Part shown: one piece after another, positions 11,101-18,767 of the stretch
Numbering within the stretch: the first letter of the stretch is position 1
How the letters are laid out: every line of letters starts with the position of its first letter
DNA from: an uncultured Bacteroidales bacterium
GTDB lineage: Bacteria > Bacteroidota > Bacteroidia > Bacteroidales > Tenuifilaceae
DNA length: 63,039 nt
Assembly: GCA_937926785.1 (NCBI GenBank)
Contig: CALBBQ010000031.1
Location: 1-63,039 of the forward strand
Direction: 5' to 3'
The notes under the pieces: model-generated
The model's input: only the letters and a program-made list of their open reading frames with translations
What the model was told of the DNA's origin: nothing
Database searches by the model: none
Program-made: the position numbers and the translations under genes

Positions 11101-11254
11101 GGCTGGTGCCGAAGTGCAACGCCCATTGGCTACCGTTGTTATTGGTGGGCTAATTACCTCAACCTTGCTCACCATGGTTGCACTACCTTTGCTGTACTCT
11201 GTTTTTGAGAGTTTTGAAGGTTTAAAGTTCTGGAAGTTTAATCGTAAGTTATAA
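8105..11254 (+). CDS. czcA: CzcA-type heavy-metal RND efflux permease
   Basis: This 1049-residue inner-membrane proton/cation antiporter forms the core of a tripartite metal exporter. It has the standard RND layout: one helix near the N-terminus (about 14-34), a large porter loop, a helix block (about 340-540), a second loop and a final helix block (about 870-1030). The fourth helix contains LDFGIIIDGAVIIVE with D400, D406 and E413. This charged set belongs to the Zn/Co/Cd/Ni-type members rather than CusA-type copper pumps. The adaptor follows 20 bases downstream, then a His/Cys-rich small protein and a TonB receptor. No outer-membrane channel gene lies in the operon, so a TolC or CzcC must come from elsewhere. 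The exact metal is not determined by sequence. Confidence 0.93.
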   Translation: MIERIVRFSLQNKLIIILLTLTIAFFGIYAVTQIPVGAVPDITNNQVQVITTSRNLSTQDVEQFITYPVELEMSNLPGIKEIRSVSKFGLSVVTIVFDDNLGTYLPRQLIAEKLKSAAANIPQGFGEPDMGPITTGLGEIYQYVLDVLPGYEQRYSITDLRTIQDWFVKRQLSGIPGVVEVNTWGGFMKQYEVAVDPQRLAQYNLSILDVLNALEQNNGVAGGAYIERDNQSYFVRGEGLLKSIQDIELIPIANHKGISIRVSDVAEVRYGHANRFGAITANGQGEKVMGQIMMLKNANSNKVIEAVKKRVAEVQKHLPEGIVINPIVERSELISKTTATILENLIFGCIIVFLVVLLVLGNLRAALVIASLIPFSLLFTISVMYIMGIDANLMSLGALDFGIIIDGAVIIVEYIALKLSIQAQQVADSDSEGKKSIFNSVSFEGATKMMKSAIFGQLIILIVFIPILSLSGVEGKMFRPMALSFSFALLGAMFFGFTWLPVASALFIRPHVTEWPVTRWIMWLLQSSYKPVIEWAYGHKRWVLGAALAMLLFSGWVFTRLGAEFVPTLDEGDFVIQPVLKTGTSLTRTTELTTMMEKILIERFPEVDKIVSRIGAAEVPTDPMSMEEIDMIIKLKPRKYWVSAKDKEELAGKFKDALSVIPNVEYEFTQPIEMRFNELITGVRADLAIKIFGEDLEILNTKAVEVKRLIDGVPGAADIIMEKTAGLPQISIKYFRERLSQYAVTVDELNRIVQTAFAGTVSGVMFEGEKRFDLVVRLPDDFRHSIDNVKNLSVRLPNGAIVPLTQLADITYAQGPAKISRDNTHRRVVVSVNVRNRDLESVVKDIQKILDSKLTLPAGYYVEYGGQFENLRNARQRLLFAVPVALALIFIFLHFAFHSLKDAIMVYTAVPLSVIGGILMLWLRGMPFSISAAVGFIALFGVAVLNGIVLIEHLKELKEQGVENLRERIMRATRDRLRPVMLTASAAAMGFLPMAISASAGAEVQRPLATVVIGGLITSTLLTMVALPLLYSVFESFEGLKFWKFNRKL

Positions 11255-11274
11255 ATTCTATAAAACCCAAACCA

Positions 11275-12399
11275 ATGTCAACAATCAGAAAATATTTACT
11301 TTTTTTGTGGTTACCAATAGTGCTTTCATGTTCAGGTAACAGTAATGAAAAAGTGGCTGAAACTTCTGAAAAAGGCGATTCCTTAGTAATCGTTTCAATT
11401 GCTCAGTTTGAAGCGATGAAGATGCAACTTGGTGATGCGAAAAAATCTAAGTTTAACGAATGGATTACAGCACAAGGAGTTATTGAGCCCAAGCCAGATG
11501 GTTTGGCACAAGTTACATCTCCAATCAATGGAGTAGTTAAGAGCATCAGATTTTCCCCATCGGCAAGGGTGCATAAAGGACAAGTAATCATTACCATAGA
11601 GGGGCCCGAGATAGTAAACTTGCAAACCATGTTTGTGGAGGCATACAATCAGCATAAAGTAGCTCGGGCAAACTTTGAACGGCTTTCAAATCTTGCAGGC
11701 GAATCTTTTACTTCCAGAAAAGAGCTAGAACAGGCCGAAGGAGAGTATCGCATTCTTGAAGCGAAAAAGGAATCATATGCTTTGCTGCTCAAAAGACTCG
11801 GTCTTAAAGCTGAGAACGTGCTAAATGGACAGCTCAGCGATGAGGCTTATCTATACTCACCTATAGATGGTGTAGTATCAAAAAACTATGTTTCGCTTGG
11901 TAAGGCTGTAACTACAAATGAGCCTTTGGCTGAGTTAATAAACGTCCAAAACCTTCAACTTAAGTTTTACGCTTTCATTGAGCAAGTAGTAAACCTTAAG
12001 CCCGGTCAACGAGTTGACATTTTCATTCCACACGAAAAAAAGATACTAAAAGGAACCGTTACCCTAGTTGGTGCTGATGCCAATACCGAAAACAGAGCCG
12101 TGGAGTGCTATGCTTCAATAGATGATAGGGCTGGATTAGACTTAGTAAACGGCATGTTGGTGCATGTCAGGATATACACTAACAGCATTGAAGGATGGGC
12201 TTTGCCAGCTTCAGCATTGCACATTGTAAATAACAGGAAAATTGCATATGTGCTAGTTTCTCGCGATTCAATGGGGTACAAATTTAAGATGCAAGCGCTG
12301 CAGTTAGGTGTTGTGAATGATAGTATTGTGCAGGTTTATGATTCAACCTTACGGAATGTTCTCGTAAATGGCGGATACGAAGTAACCCAAACGGAATAG
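11275..12399 (+). CDS. czcB: CzcB/HlyD-type periplasmic adaptor lipoprotein
   Basis: This is a membrane-fusion protein of 374 residues that links the RND pump to an outer-membrane channel. The N-terminus is a lipoprotein signal (LPIVLSCSGN, lipidated Cys about residue 19). A lipoyl/barrel-sandwich half (VTSPINGVVKSIRFSPSARVHKGQ) precedes a helical hairpin (about 115-185), the second lipoyl half (YLYSPIDGVVSKNYVSLGKAV) and a beta-barrel/membrane-proximal end. It has no His-rich N-terminal metal-binding tail of the kind seen in some CzcB/CusB proteins. It lies 20 bases after the permease and is surely cotranscribed with it. Confidence 0.9.
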   Translation: MSTIRKYLLFLWLPIVLSCSGNSNEKVAETSEKGDSLVIVSIAQFEAMKMQLGDAKKSKFNEWITAQGVIEPKPDGLAQVTSPINGVVKSIRFSPSARVHKGQVIITIEGPEIVNLQTMFVEAYNQHKVARANFERLSNLAGESFTSRKELEQAEGEYRILEAKKESYALLLKRLGLKAENVLNGQLSDEAYLYSPIDGVVSKNYVSLGKAVTTNEPLAELINVQNLQLKFYAFIEQVVNLKPGQRVDIFIPHEKKILKGTVTLVGADANTENRAVECYASIDDRAGLDLVNGMLVHVRIYTNSIEGWALPASALHIVNNRKIAYVLVSRDSMGYKFKMQALQLGVVNDSIVQVYDSTLRNVLVNGGYEVTQTE

Positions 12400-12460
12400 A
12401 AGCACTGCTGAACAAGATGAGTAGTTTTGGGTTACTTCCTAAGAAACACTTTTCAAGCCC

Positions 12461-12781
12461 GTGCTAACAAAACCAAAGGTATCTAACCTATTACTATTTC
12501 TTTTTCTTTTCCCGCTAATCTCAAAAACGGGAGACTCTCTTTTTCATCACCACCATACGCATTATTGTGATCATGGCTGTGCCGCGCAGCTGAGTGATTA
12601 TCATGAAACATGTTTGGTTTTCCAGTATGAACTTACAGTTTTTTCACCTCATTGCAAGTTGCCGGTTTTGTCGGTATATGTGTCTGTAACATCTTTTGTA
12701 GCAGATAAGTTGCTTAGCTATACTGGGAGTAGCATTCCTGATTTAACAAACCCGCGTGGGCCACCTCTAGATAGCATATAA
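12461..12781 (+). CDS. Small exported His/Cys-rich protein of a metal-efflux operon
   Basis: This 106-residue frame begins with GTG; there is no ATG near the 5' end. A hydrophobic N-terminal segment (LLLFLFLFPLI, about 8-20) would export or anchor it. It is followed by HHHHTHYCDHGC at about 29-40, then further Cys and His residues (HETC, SPHC). The C-terminus contains NPRGPP. Small exported proteins with clustered His/Cys and a terminal RGPP-like motif are, as I recall, frequent next to CzcA/TonB loci in Bacteroidota, but no function is established that I know. The residues suggest binding of Zn, Co, Ni or Cu. It could be a periplasmic metal buffer, or a sensor that hands metal to the pump or receptor. 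The start codon is uncertain. Confidence 0.68.
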   Translation: MLTKPKVSNLLLFLFLFPLISKTGDSLFHHHHTHYCDHGCAAQLSDYHETCLVFQYELTVFSPHCKLPVLSVYVSVTSFVADKLLSYTGSSIPDLTNPRGPPLDSI

Positions 12782-12887
12782 TTTTCACATTAAACTTTTT
12801 TCTAAGTCATTTCTTCGTATCAGAAATCATTTATCCTGATTTTCTGGTATTTAGTTAATCTTAACACGATAATAATTATCTACAGCC

Positions 12888-15122
12888 ATGAGAATAGTAA
12901 AACTCATTCCATTATATATCCTATTGTTTACCGGTGTTTTGAATGCTCAAAACACGATAAAAGGAATTGTGACAGATGAAAAAAACTCACCCATTCATGG
13001 GGCAAATGTGTATATCCCCATTTTAGTAAAAGGAGCCACAACGAATATTAATGGCGAATACGAACTCACTCGAATACCAAACGGACGTTTCGATTTGCAG
13101 GTTTCTCATATTGGTTACGCCAACCAAATTATATCAGTCAATTTTACCGGTGGTGAGACAATTTTAAATGTCAATCTGGAACAAGCAAGCATCGAGGCTG
13201 AATCTGTTGTGGTTTCGGCGGGTTATGGCTCAACACAACATCAAAACGCGGTAAAAATTGATGTTGTGCGTTTGAATGAGCGGCATAAAATGCCATCGCC
13301 AAATTTTATGGAGACTCTTACCATGGTTCCAGGTGTTGATATGATAAGTAAAGGCACTGGGGTAGCAAAACCTGTTATTAGGGGGCTTTCAATGAACGAC
13401 GTTTTAGTTCTCAGCAATGGAGTTCGATTTGAGAACTACCAGTACTCGAGTCATCATCCCTTGGGCATCGATGAGTTTGGTATTGAGACGGTTGAGGTGA
13501 TAAAGGGACCCGCATCGTTGCTTTATGGCTCCGATGCAATTGGCGGAGTCCTTAATTTTATTAAGGAACGCCCTGCAAGCGAGGGAATGCTGGAGGGTGA
13601 TTATACCTTACAGACGTTCTCAAATTCGCTCGGGGTAGTTAATAACATCGGAATCAAGGCATCTACCGGTCAATTTCACGGGGGAATTAGGGTTGGCCAA
13701 AAGTCACATGCCGATTACTATCAGGGAGGTGGCCGGTTCGTCCCAAATTCTCGTTTTGCTGAGCATTCCATCAAGTTAAATGTTGGATTAAATTGGAAAA
13801 TGTTGTCTTCAAACATTTACTACGATTTTAACCGGCAAAACCTTGGACTTGTTGAGGAAGAGGCAGTTCAGGAAATTACAGCAAGAGGCCGAAAACCCTC
13901 TGTTTTTTACCAACAGCTGGGTACGCATCTCATTTCCTCTCAGTCAAAATTATTCCTAGGCAGAGCAAAGGTTGATGTAAATGGATCGTTGCAATCAACT
14001 GAACTGGCACATCTCGGGGAACCGGGAGAATATGAGTTGCAAATGCGTTTAACAACCTTCATGTATGAGGCTAGGGTTGTACTCCCCTCAACGGAGAGCA
14101 AAGACTTCATCATTGGTTTTCAGGGGTTAGCTCAGTGGAATAGTAACCTCAATAATCGGGAAACCATACTTTTGCCCGACGCATTTACTACGAACCACTC
14201 ATTTTTTGGGTTATTCCAGCAAGCCTTTGGAAAGGTACGCTTGCAGACAGGTTTAAGATTCGATTCTAAAATGTTAGAATCCGATGAGGTAGGTTTTATA
14301 AATGAGACGGGCTACAGGCCCAAGCTAAACAAAAAATACGAGAACGTTACCGGTTCTGTAGGGGCAACATATAGGCCAAGAGAAGAACTCGTATTCAGGT
14401 TGAATGTTGCGGCAGCATATCGGAACCCAAACCTGGCCGAACTCACTTCAAATGGCCCACATGAGGCACGCTATGAGCTTGGGAATGTAATGCTAAAACC
14501 CGAGAAATCTTTTGAATACGATTTGAGCGCACATTATCACATTGATCACCTTTTAATTGATATAGCCGGCTTTGCAAATACCATTTCAAATTATATTTAC
14601 ATAGGTCCTACAGGTCAACAAAACAACAGCTTGCCTGAGTACCAATACTATCAAAGCGACTCTTACCTATACGGGTCGGAACTGGGTTTACACCTACATC
14701 CTCAATCGGTTCAATGGTTGCACTTTGGGGCAAATGGTTCAATGGTTTACGGAAAAAAGAAAGGGGGTGACTACCTCCCTTTTATCCCTGCGAGTAAGGT
14801 TTTTGTTGAGATCGGTTTTATGGGGGGAAAATTGGGATTTCTTCAAAAGCCTTACTTTTTGACAAGGCTAATCGGCGCATTCTCTCAGAACAATACTGCA
14901 CCCGATGAGACTCCTACACCGGCCTACGGTGTTGTAAACCTATCAATGGGAGCTAACTTTAATTTAAGCAGGCAACCCTTTGAGTTTAATTTCTCGGTTT
15001 CTAACCTTTTCGATAAAAAGTATGTCGATCACCTTTCCACACTAAAGGAGGTTGGCTTTTACAACCCAGGGCGAAATTTTTCGATAACCCTGAAGGTTCC
15101 TTTCCAAACATCCATAAGGTGA
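12888..15122 (+). CDS. TonB-dependent outer-membrane receptor, probably metal-related
   Basis: This is a 744-residue TonB receptor. A signal peptide (about 1-20) precedes a carboxypeptidase-regulatory-like beta-sandwich (about 22-105, KGIVTDEKNSPIHGANVYIP). The plug domain (about 115-225) carries VEVIKGPASLLYGSDAIGGV, and a 22-strand-type barrel runs to the end, where NLFDKKYVDH is the usual C-terminal barrel motif. The plug loop has HH in YQYSSHHPLGIDEFG. The receptor is last in the czcA-czcB-His-rich set, which suggests a metal or metallophore ligand, but this rests on context. A bidirectional terminator follows at once at 15124. Confidence 0.88.
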   Translation: MRIVKLIPLYILLFTGVLNAQNTIKGIVTDEKNSPIHGANVYIPILVKGATTNINGEYELTRIPNGRFDLQVSHIGYANQIISVNFTGGETILNVNLEQASIEAESVVVSAGYGSTQHQNAVKIDVVRLNERHKMPSPNFMETLTMVPGVDMISKGTGVAKPVIRGLSMNDVLVLSNGVRFENYQYSSHHPLGIDEFGIETVEVIKGPASLLYGSDAIGGVLNFIKERPASEGMLEGDYTLQTFSNSLGVVNNIGIKASTGQFHGGIRVGQKSHADYYQGGGRFVPNSRFAEHSIKLNVGLNWKMLSSNIYYDFNRQNLGLVEEEAVQEITARGRKPSVFYQQLGTHLISSQSKLFLGRAKVDVNGSLQSTELAHLGEPGEYELQMRLTTFMYEARVVLPSTESKDFIIGFQGLAQWNSNLNNRETILLPDAFTTNHSFFGLFQQAFGKVRLQTGLRFDSKMLESDEVGFINETGYRPKLNKKYENVTGSVGATYRPREELVFRLNVAAAYRNPNLAELTSNGPHEARYELGNVMLKPEKSFEYDLSAHYHIDHLLIDIAGFANTISNYIYIGPTGQQNNSLPEYQYYQSDSYLYGSELGLHLHPQSVQWLHFGANGSMVYGKKKGGDYLPFIPASKVFVEIGFMGGKLGFLQKPYFLTRLIGAFSQNNTAPDETPTPAYGVVNLSMGANFNLSRQPFEFNFSVSNLFDKKYVDHLSTLKEVGFYNPGRNFSITLKVPFQTSIR

Positions 15123-15123
15123 A

Positions 15124-15158
15124 ATAAAATAGGCTGCCCGCTGGGCAGCCTATTTTAT
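15124..15158. terminator. Bidirectional hairpin terminator between convergent genes
   Basis: A perfect 16-base-pair inverted repeat around the core AGGCTGCCC/GGGCAGCCT has a three-base loop at 15140-15142. An A-rich left arm and T-rich right arm let it end transcription from both directions. It separates the TonB receptor (+) from the SPOR protein (-). Confidence 0.9.
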
Positions 15159-15173
15159 ATGGTATTCTCAAAA

Positions 15174-17438
15174 TTATCTTCCTAACACCCTGACGAATGC
15201 TCCGGTGTAACCTAGATTTACTACTTTACTTAGTTCGGCCGAGGCTTCTTCGGGCGATGAGTATTTGCCCACACAGTAACGGTATAAGCCATCGCGACCA
15301 CGGTAAACCATCACATCGGTGATACCTTCGAATTGCTTTATGCTTTTGGGTTTCTGCAAGGCAGCAAGTTGGATGGTGTATCCAGGATGTTCGCGGTTAA
15401 TTCTAACCCACACATTGCCGTAGCCATGGGCTTTAACCTGCTGCATCAAACGCTCAATCTCCTGAACGTTATCAGTATTACCAACACTGTAGCGGTAATA
15501 ACCTTCGGGCGAAATAGTTATGCTTATACTGTCCAACTTAAAGTAGTTATAATCAACCGGTTGAATTGAAGCCAGGAGTTGGATGGAGTATGTGGCCTTG
15601 TCTAAAGCCCTTGTTTCGGATGACTTTTTGAAATCCATTGTGGGCATTGGTGCCGCAGTGGGTTTAGGTTGTTGTGGTATGGCCTTTTCCGGTTTGGGTT
15701 CAAGTGCTGGCTTTTCAGGTTTTTTGCTGGATTCTTTTACAGGAACTGACTTAGGTTGTTCCTTTGTCTTTGGGGGTTCGGCTGGTGTTTGTTGAGGTTC
15801 TTTTTTGGATTCGGGCTCACTGGATTTAATGGCAGGTGGGGGTGTAGGTTCAACCTTGGGCTCTTGAATGGGTTCTTCATTCTGGGCTATAGGCTGTTTA
15901 ATAATTGTAGGGTTAAGCATAAGGCTAATCTGGTACTCCGATTTATCGGGCTTCTGGGGAATGATTAGTGGGCTTTGAGCTTCCTCAAATCCAATACCCT
16001 GGCTAATCACGTTGTACTCTCCGGGTTTTAACTTTTTACTGATCTGGTTTTTCCCTTTTGCAGTGAGCTGATCAACAATTTGTCCATCTGTTTTATTGAT
16101 GATTGTGATGTTATAGGGCTTGTCGGTTGGGGCATTATCAGCCAGAAGTAGATTTATCTTAACATCCACCAAAGGAATTATTTCAACTTCAGTAATATCT
16201 AGTTTCCCATATCCTTCAATGCTGTAGTTTTGGATAAAACCGGATGTTAAGCTGGTGGGGAAAAAGAAGACCTCGTCGCCGGTTGTGTTCAGCGGATAAC
16301 CAATATTTTTTACGTTGGGGCTTCCCTGCAGATTGGTGTAAAATACGTCGAATCCACCCATGGAGTTGTGTCCCTGTGAGCTAAAGAAAAGGTATTTTTC
16401 ATCGGGAGTGAGGAAAGGAGTAGCTTCGTCGAATGGAGTGTTGATGTTGGGTCCCAGGTTTATGGGATCGCTCCATCGGCCATTGTGCACCGTTGAAACC
16501 CATATATCGAATCCACCCTGACCTCCTTTTCTATCACTGGTAAAGTAAACCGTGTTGCCATCGCGGGTAACGCAAACATGGGTTTCGTTGAATTTGGAGT
16601 TGATTGGCTTAGCTACTTTAACCGGCGATGACCATTTGCGTTTTTGCAGGAAGCTTACAACAATTTCAGAGTTTTTTGGGTCATTATCAATCAGGTAGAG
16701 CTCAGTTCCTTCATATGAGAGGAATGATGTGGTAAGGTTTTTGCTTCCCAAATTACGCGTAATATCCAAAGGTTTGCCCCATTGATCGTTTTCGCGTTTG
16801 GAGATAAATATTTTGTTCCCGCTTGATGTTCGGGTTGTATAGGCTAATGTACTACCATCGCCTGAAATAACGGCATTTACATTATCATTCTCATTGTTAA
16901 AATCGGCTCCCAACCTATTCACTTTTAGCCCAATTGGCGATGCCTGCAACGCTTTAGCCACTTCGCAACTTTTAAGGCTTTGCTCCACTCTAAGCATAGC
17001 CTCGGTATCCTTTGGTTTCAGATAGGTTTGGTACTCTTTAAAAACACGAATGGCATTGTCCAAATCATTTTGGTACATATACCCCAAGCCCAGATGGTAT
17101 AGTGCTTCTGGCGGTGCGTTGGGTTCTTTTAACGTTTTGGCATCGTATTTATCCGATATCTTCTTAACGGCCTCCTCCAGGTAGTTTATTGCTTCTAGTT
17201 TCCTATCGGCTGTTTTGAGTAAACAGTAGGCTGTTTTAAACATGAGGTTTGCGCTTTCAGGAAACTTCTTTAGGGCTTTGGCGTAGGTATCGGCTGCTTT
17301 GGAGAAATTTCCTTCGGCCATGTAGTACTCAGCATCAGTTTCTAGAGCGAAAATGGCATTCCAGTCCTGTGCCGGAAGCGTCGATGTCAAGGCTATGGTT
17401 AAGGTTATGGTTGAAAGAGTTAGTCGAAAGTAGTCCAT
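15174..17438 (-). CDS. TPR/PD40 envelope protein with tandem SPOR repeats
   Basis: This 754-residue periplasmic or outer-membrane-associated protein has a signal peptide (about 1-22) and TPR helices (about 25-170). A PD40/WD40-like propeller (about 190-400) contains repeated YFTSDRKGGQGGFDIW and FFSSQGHNSMGGFDVF blades, followed by a carboxypeptidase-like sandwich (about 420-510) and a Pro/Lys/Glu-rich linker (about 515-610). Two SPOR-like repeats end the protein: YSIQLLA...YYRYSVGN...YGNVWVRIN and YTIQLAA...LYRYCVGKYSS...GAFVRVL. The TPR-propeller-sandwich order matches PorE of the type IX secretion system, which usually ends in an OmpA-like peptidoglycan domain. Here SPOR repeats, which bind denuded glycan strands, take that place. 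Its role as a peptidoglycan anchor is inference. It is transcribed alone. Confidence 0.82.
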   Translation of the reverse strand: MDYFRLTLSTITLTIALTSTLPAQDWNAIFALETDAEYYMAEGNFSKAADTYAKALKKFPESANLMFKTAYCLLKTADRKLEAINYLEEAVKKISDKYDAKTLKEPNAPPEALYHLGLGYMYQNDLDNAIRVFKEYQTYLKPKDTEAMLRVEQSLKSCEVAKALQASPIGLKVNRLGADFNNENDNVNAVISGDGSTLAYTTRTSSGNKIFISKRENDQWGKPLDITRNLGSKNLTTSFLSYEGTELYLIDNDPKNSEIVVSFLQKRKWSSPVKVAKPINSKFNETHVCVTRDGNTVYFTSDRKGGQGGFDIWVSTVHNGRWSDPINLGPNINTPFDEATPFLTPDEKYLFFSSQGHNSMGGFDVFYTNLQGSPNVKNIGYPLNTTGDEVFFFPTSLTSGFIQNYSIEGYGKLDITEVEIIPLVDVKINLLLADNAPTDKPYNITIINKTDGQIVDQLTAKGKNQISKKLKPGEYNVISQGIGFEEAQSPLIIPQKPDKSEYQISLMLNPTIIKQPIAQNEEPIQEPKVEPTPPPAIKSSEPESKKEPQQTPAEPPKTKEQPKSVPVKESSKKPEKPALEPKPEKAIPQQPKPTAAPMPTMDFKKSSETRALDKATYSIQLLASIQPVDYNYFKLDSISITISPEGYYRYSVGNTDNVQEIERLMQQVKAHGYGNVWVRINREHPGYTIQLAALQKPKSIKQFEGITDVMVYRGRDGLYRYCVGKYSSPEEASAELSKVVNLGYTGAFVRVLGR

Positions 17439-17570
17439 AGCATTGCGTTTAATCTATGATTTTAACGTAAATATTGCAAAAATGTTAATGAAAGTCAATA
17501 CCCGAGGCCAACAAATTATAACAAATGTGTTACGGAAAAAATCCCAAAAGTTGTAAATGTATCGATATTG

Positions 17571-18752
17571 CTAAAGAAATTGAAGTTTTACTTCTTTTAA
17601 AAATTTCTCCTGCAGCAGGTGTGCAATTCGTTTTACAACGGTTCGGCGAATTTCAAGTTCAACCGGAAGGTTTGGATCCTGATGGGCAATATTAATGCAG
17701 GTTCCAATTACAAAGTCGATACTATCGCTTTCGAGGATGAGCTTGACCAGCTCGTCGGCGGGTCCTTTCCCAAGGTAGGTGTTTTCGTTGTAGCTTTCGA
17801 GTATGGTGTTAACCTTGCTCAGAGTAAGTATTCCTTCAGTTACCAGGTCGGCGCCCTTCATATGGCTGATGGGAGGTAGATCAGGATCGGTAAATTCCAG
17901 GCTGTCAACCACATCGAGCTTTAACTCGCGGGCAATTATATCAACTGTTGTGGCACCGCAAATGGCTTTCTTCCCATCGAATGTATCGAATAATTTTGCC
18001 AGTTTGGCATCGTTTTCTTTTTCGTATGGGGGACCGGTGCATATGAGTAGTTTTCGGGGGTTACGGAAGTATATGGTAACGCACGAAGTGTCATCCTTTG
18101 GATGGTATCCGTCATTCACATAGGCCATGTTAACCACCTTGGAGCTAAGCTTGCGGGCCGAGATATCGGGCTCGTTTTTCACCATTTTCCTTACAAAATC
18201 TCGGGCTTCATCGCTCCAGCCAAACGGATAATCGGGTGTTCCTAAACCCGATTGGGTGACGCCATCGGTCCAGAGTATGATTCGATCTTCTTTCTGCGGG
18301 GTAAACGAGCAAAACTTTAGCTCTTTGCCTGCGTTCTTCTCACTGTTTAAAATGATACACTGCCACTCCGGTTCAAGAATCTCAGTGCCGCGCATTATCA
18401 TACACTGGGGGTTATCGTACTCCAGAATACGGGTTTCGCCATGATGATCTATATCGACAATGGAGAAGGTTGAGTAGCTCATTTTTCTGACGGAGCACAC
18501 CGGTAGGGTGTTCATGATTATCTCCGCTATGGTATTAATGTCTTTATGCTCAATGGTGAAGTTTAGGGCCATGGTAGAGGTTAAAGTGGCTAGTACGTTA
18601 GCTTTTACTCCATGCCCCATCCCGTCGGATAATACAATGATGGTCCGCTCCTCGTCCTGTAGGCGTCGGGAGTAAAATACATCGCCACAGATACGTTCCT
18701 CATCGTGATTTTTTTGCTGACAGCTAACCTCTATAAAAAAATTACTGGACAT
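17571..18752 (-). CDS. SpoIIE/PP2C-type phosphatase linked to sensory hydrogenase
   Basis: This is a 393-residue cytosolic serine/threonine phosphatase. The catalytic half (about 1-230) shows GDVFYSRR, VLSDGMGHGVKAN, LWTDGVTQSGL and DDTSCVTIYF, the expected metal-binding set. The C-terminal 160 residues form an extra domain that I do not recognise (LLICTGPPYEKE, KAICGATTVDIIA, ICGATT). The gene follows the PAS-type sensory hydrogenase by 15 bases, so the two probably act as sensor and output. In hydrogenase classification, sensory [FeFe] hydrogenases next to such phosphatases form a phosphatase-linked subgroup (group C3 in HydDB, as I recall). The phosphorylated target is unknown. Confidence 0.87.
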   Translation of the reverse strand: MSSNFFIEVSCQQKNHDEERICGDVFYSRRLQDEERTIIVLSDGMGHGVKANVLATLTSTMALNFTIEHKDINTIAEIIMNTLPVCSVRKMSYSTFSIVDIDHHGETRILEYDNPQCMIMRGTEILEPEWQCIILNSEKNAGKELKFCSFTPQKEDRIILWTDGVTQSGLGTPDYPFGWSDEARDFVRKMVKNEPDISARKLSSKVVNMAYVNDGYHPKDDTSCVTIYFRNPRKLLICTGPPYEKENDAKLAKLFDTFDGKKAICGATTVDIIARELKLDVVDSLEFTDPDLPPISHMKGADLVTEGILTLSKVNTILESYNENTYLGKGPADELVKLILESDSIDFVIGTCINIAHQDPNLPVELEIRRTVVKRIAHLLQEKFLKEVKLQFL

Positions 18753-18767
18753 GCTGTTGACGTTAAA

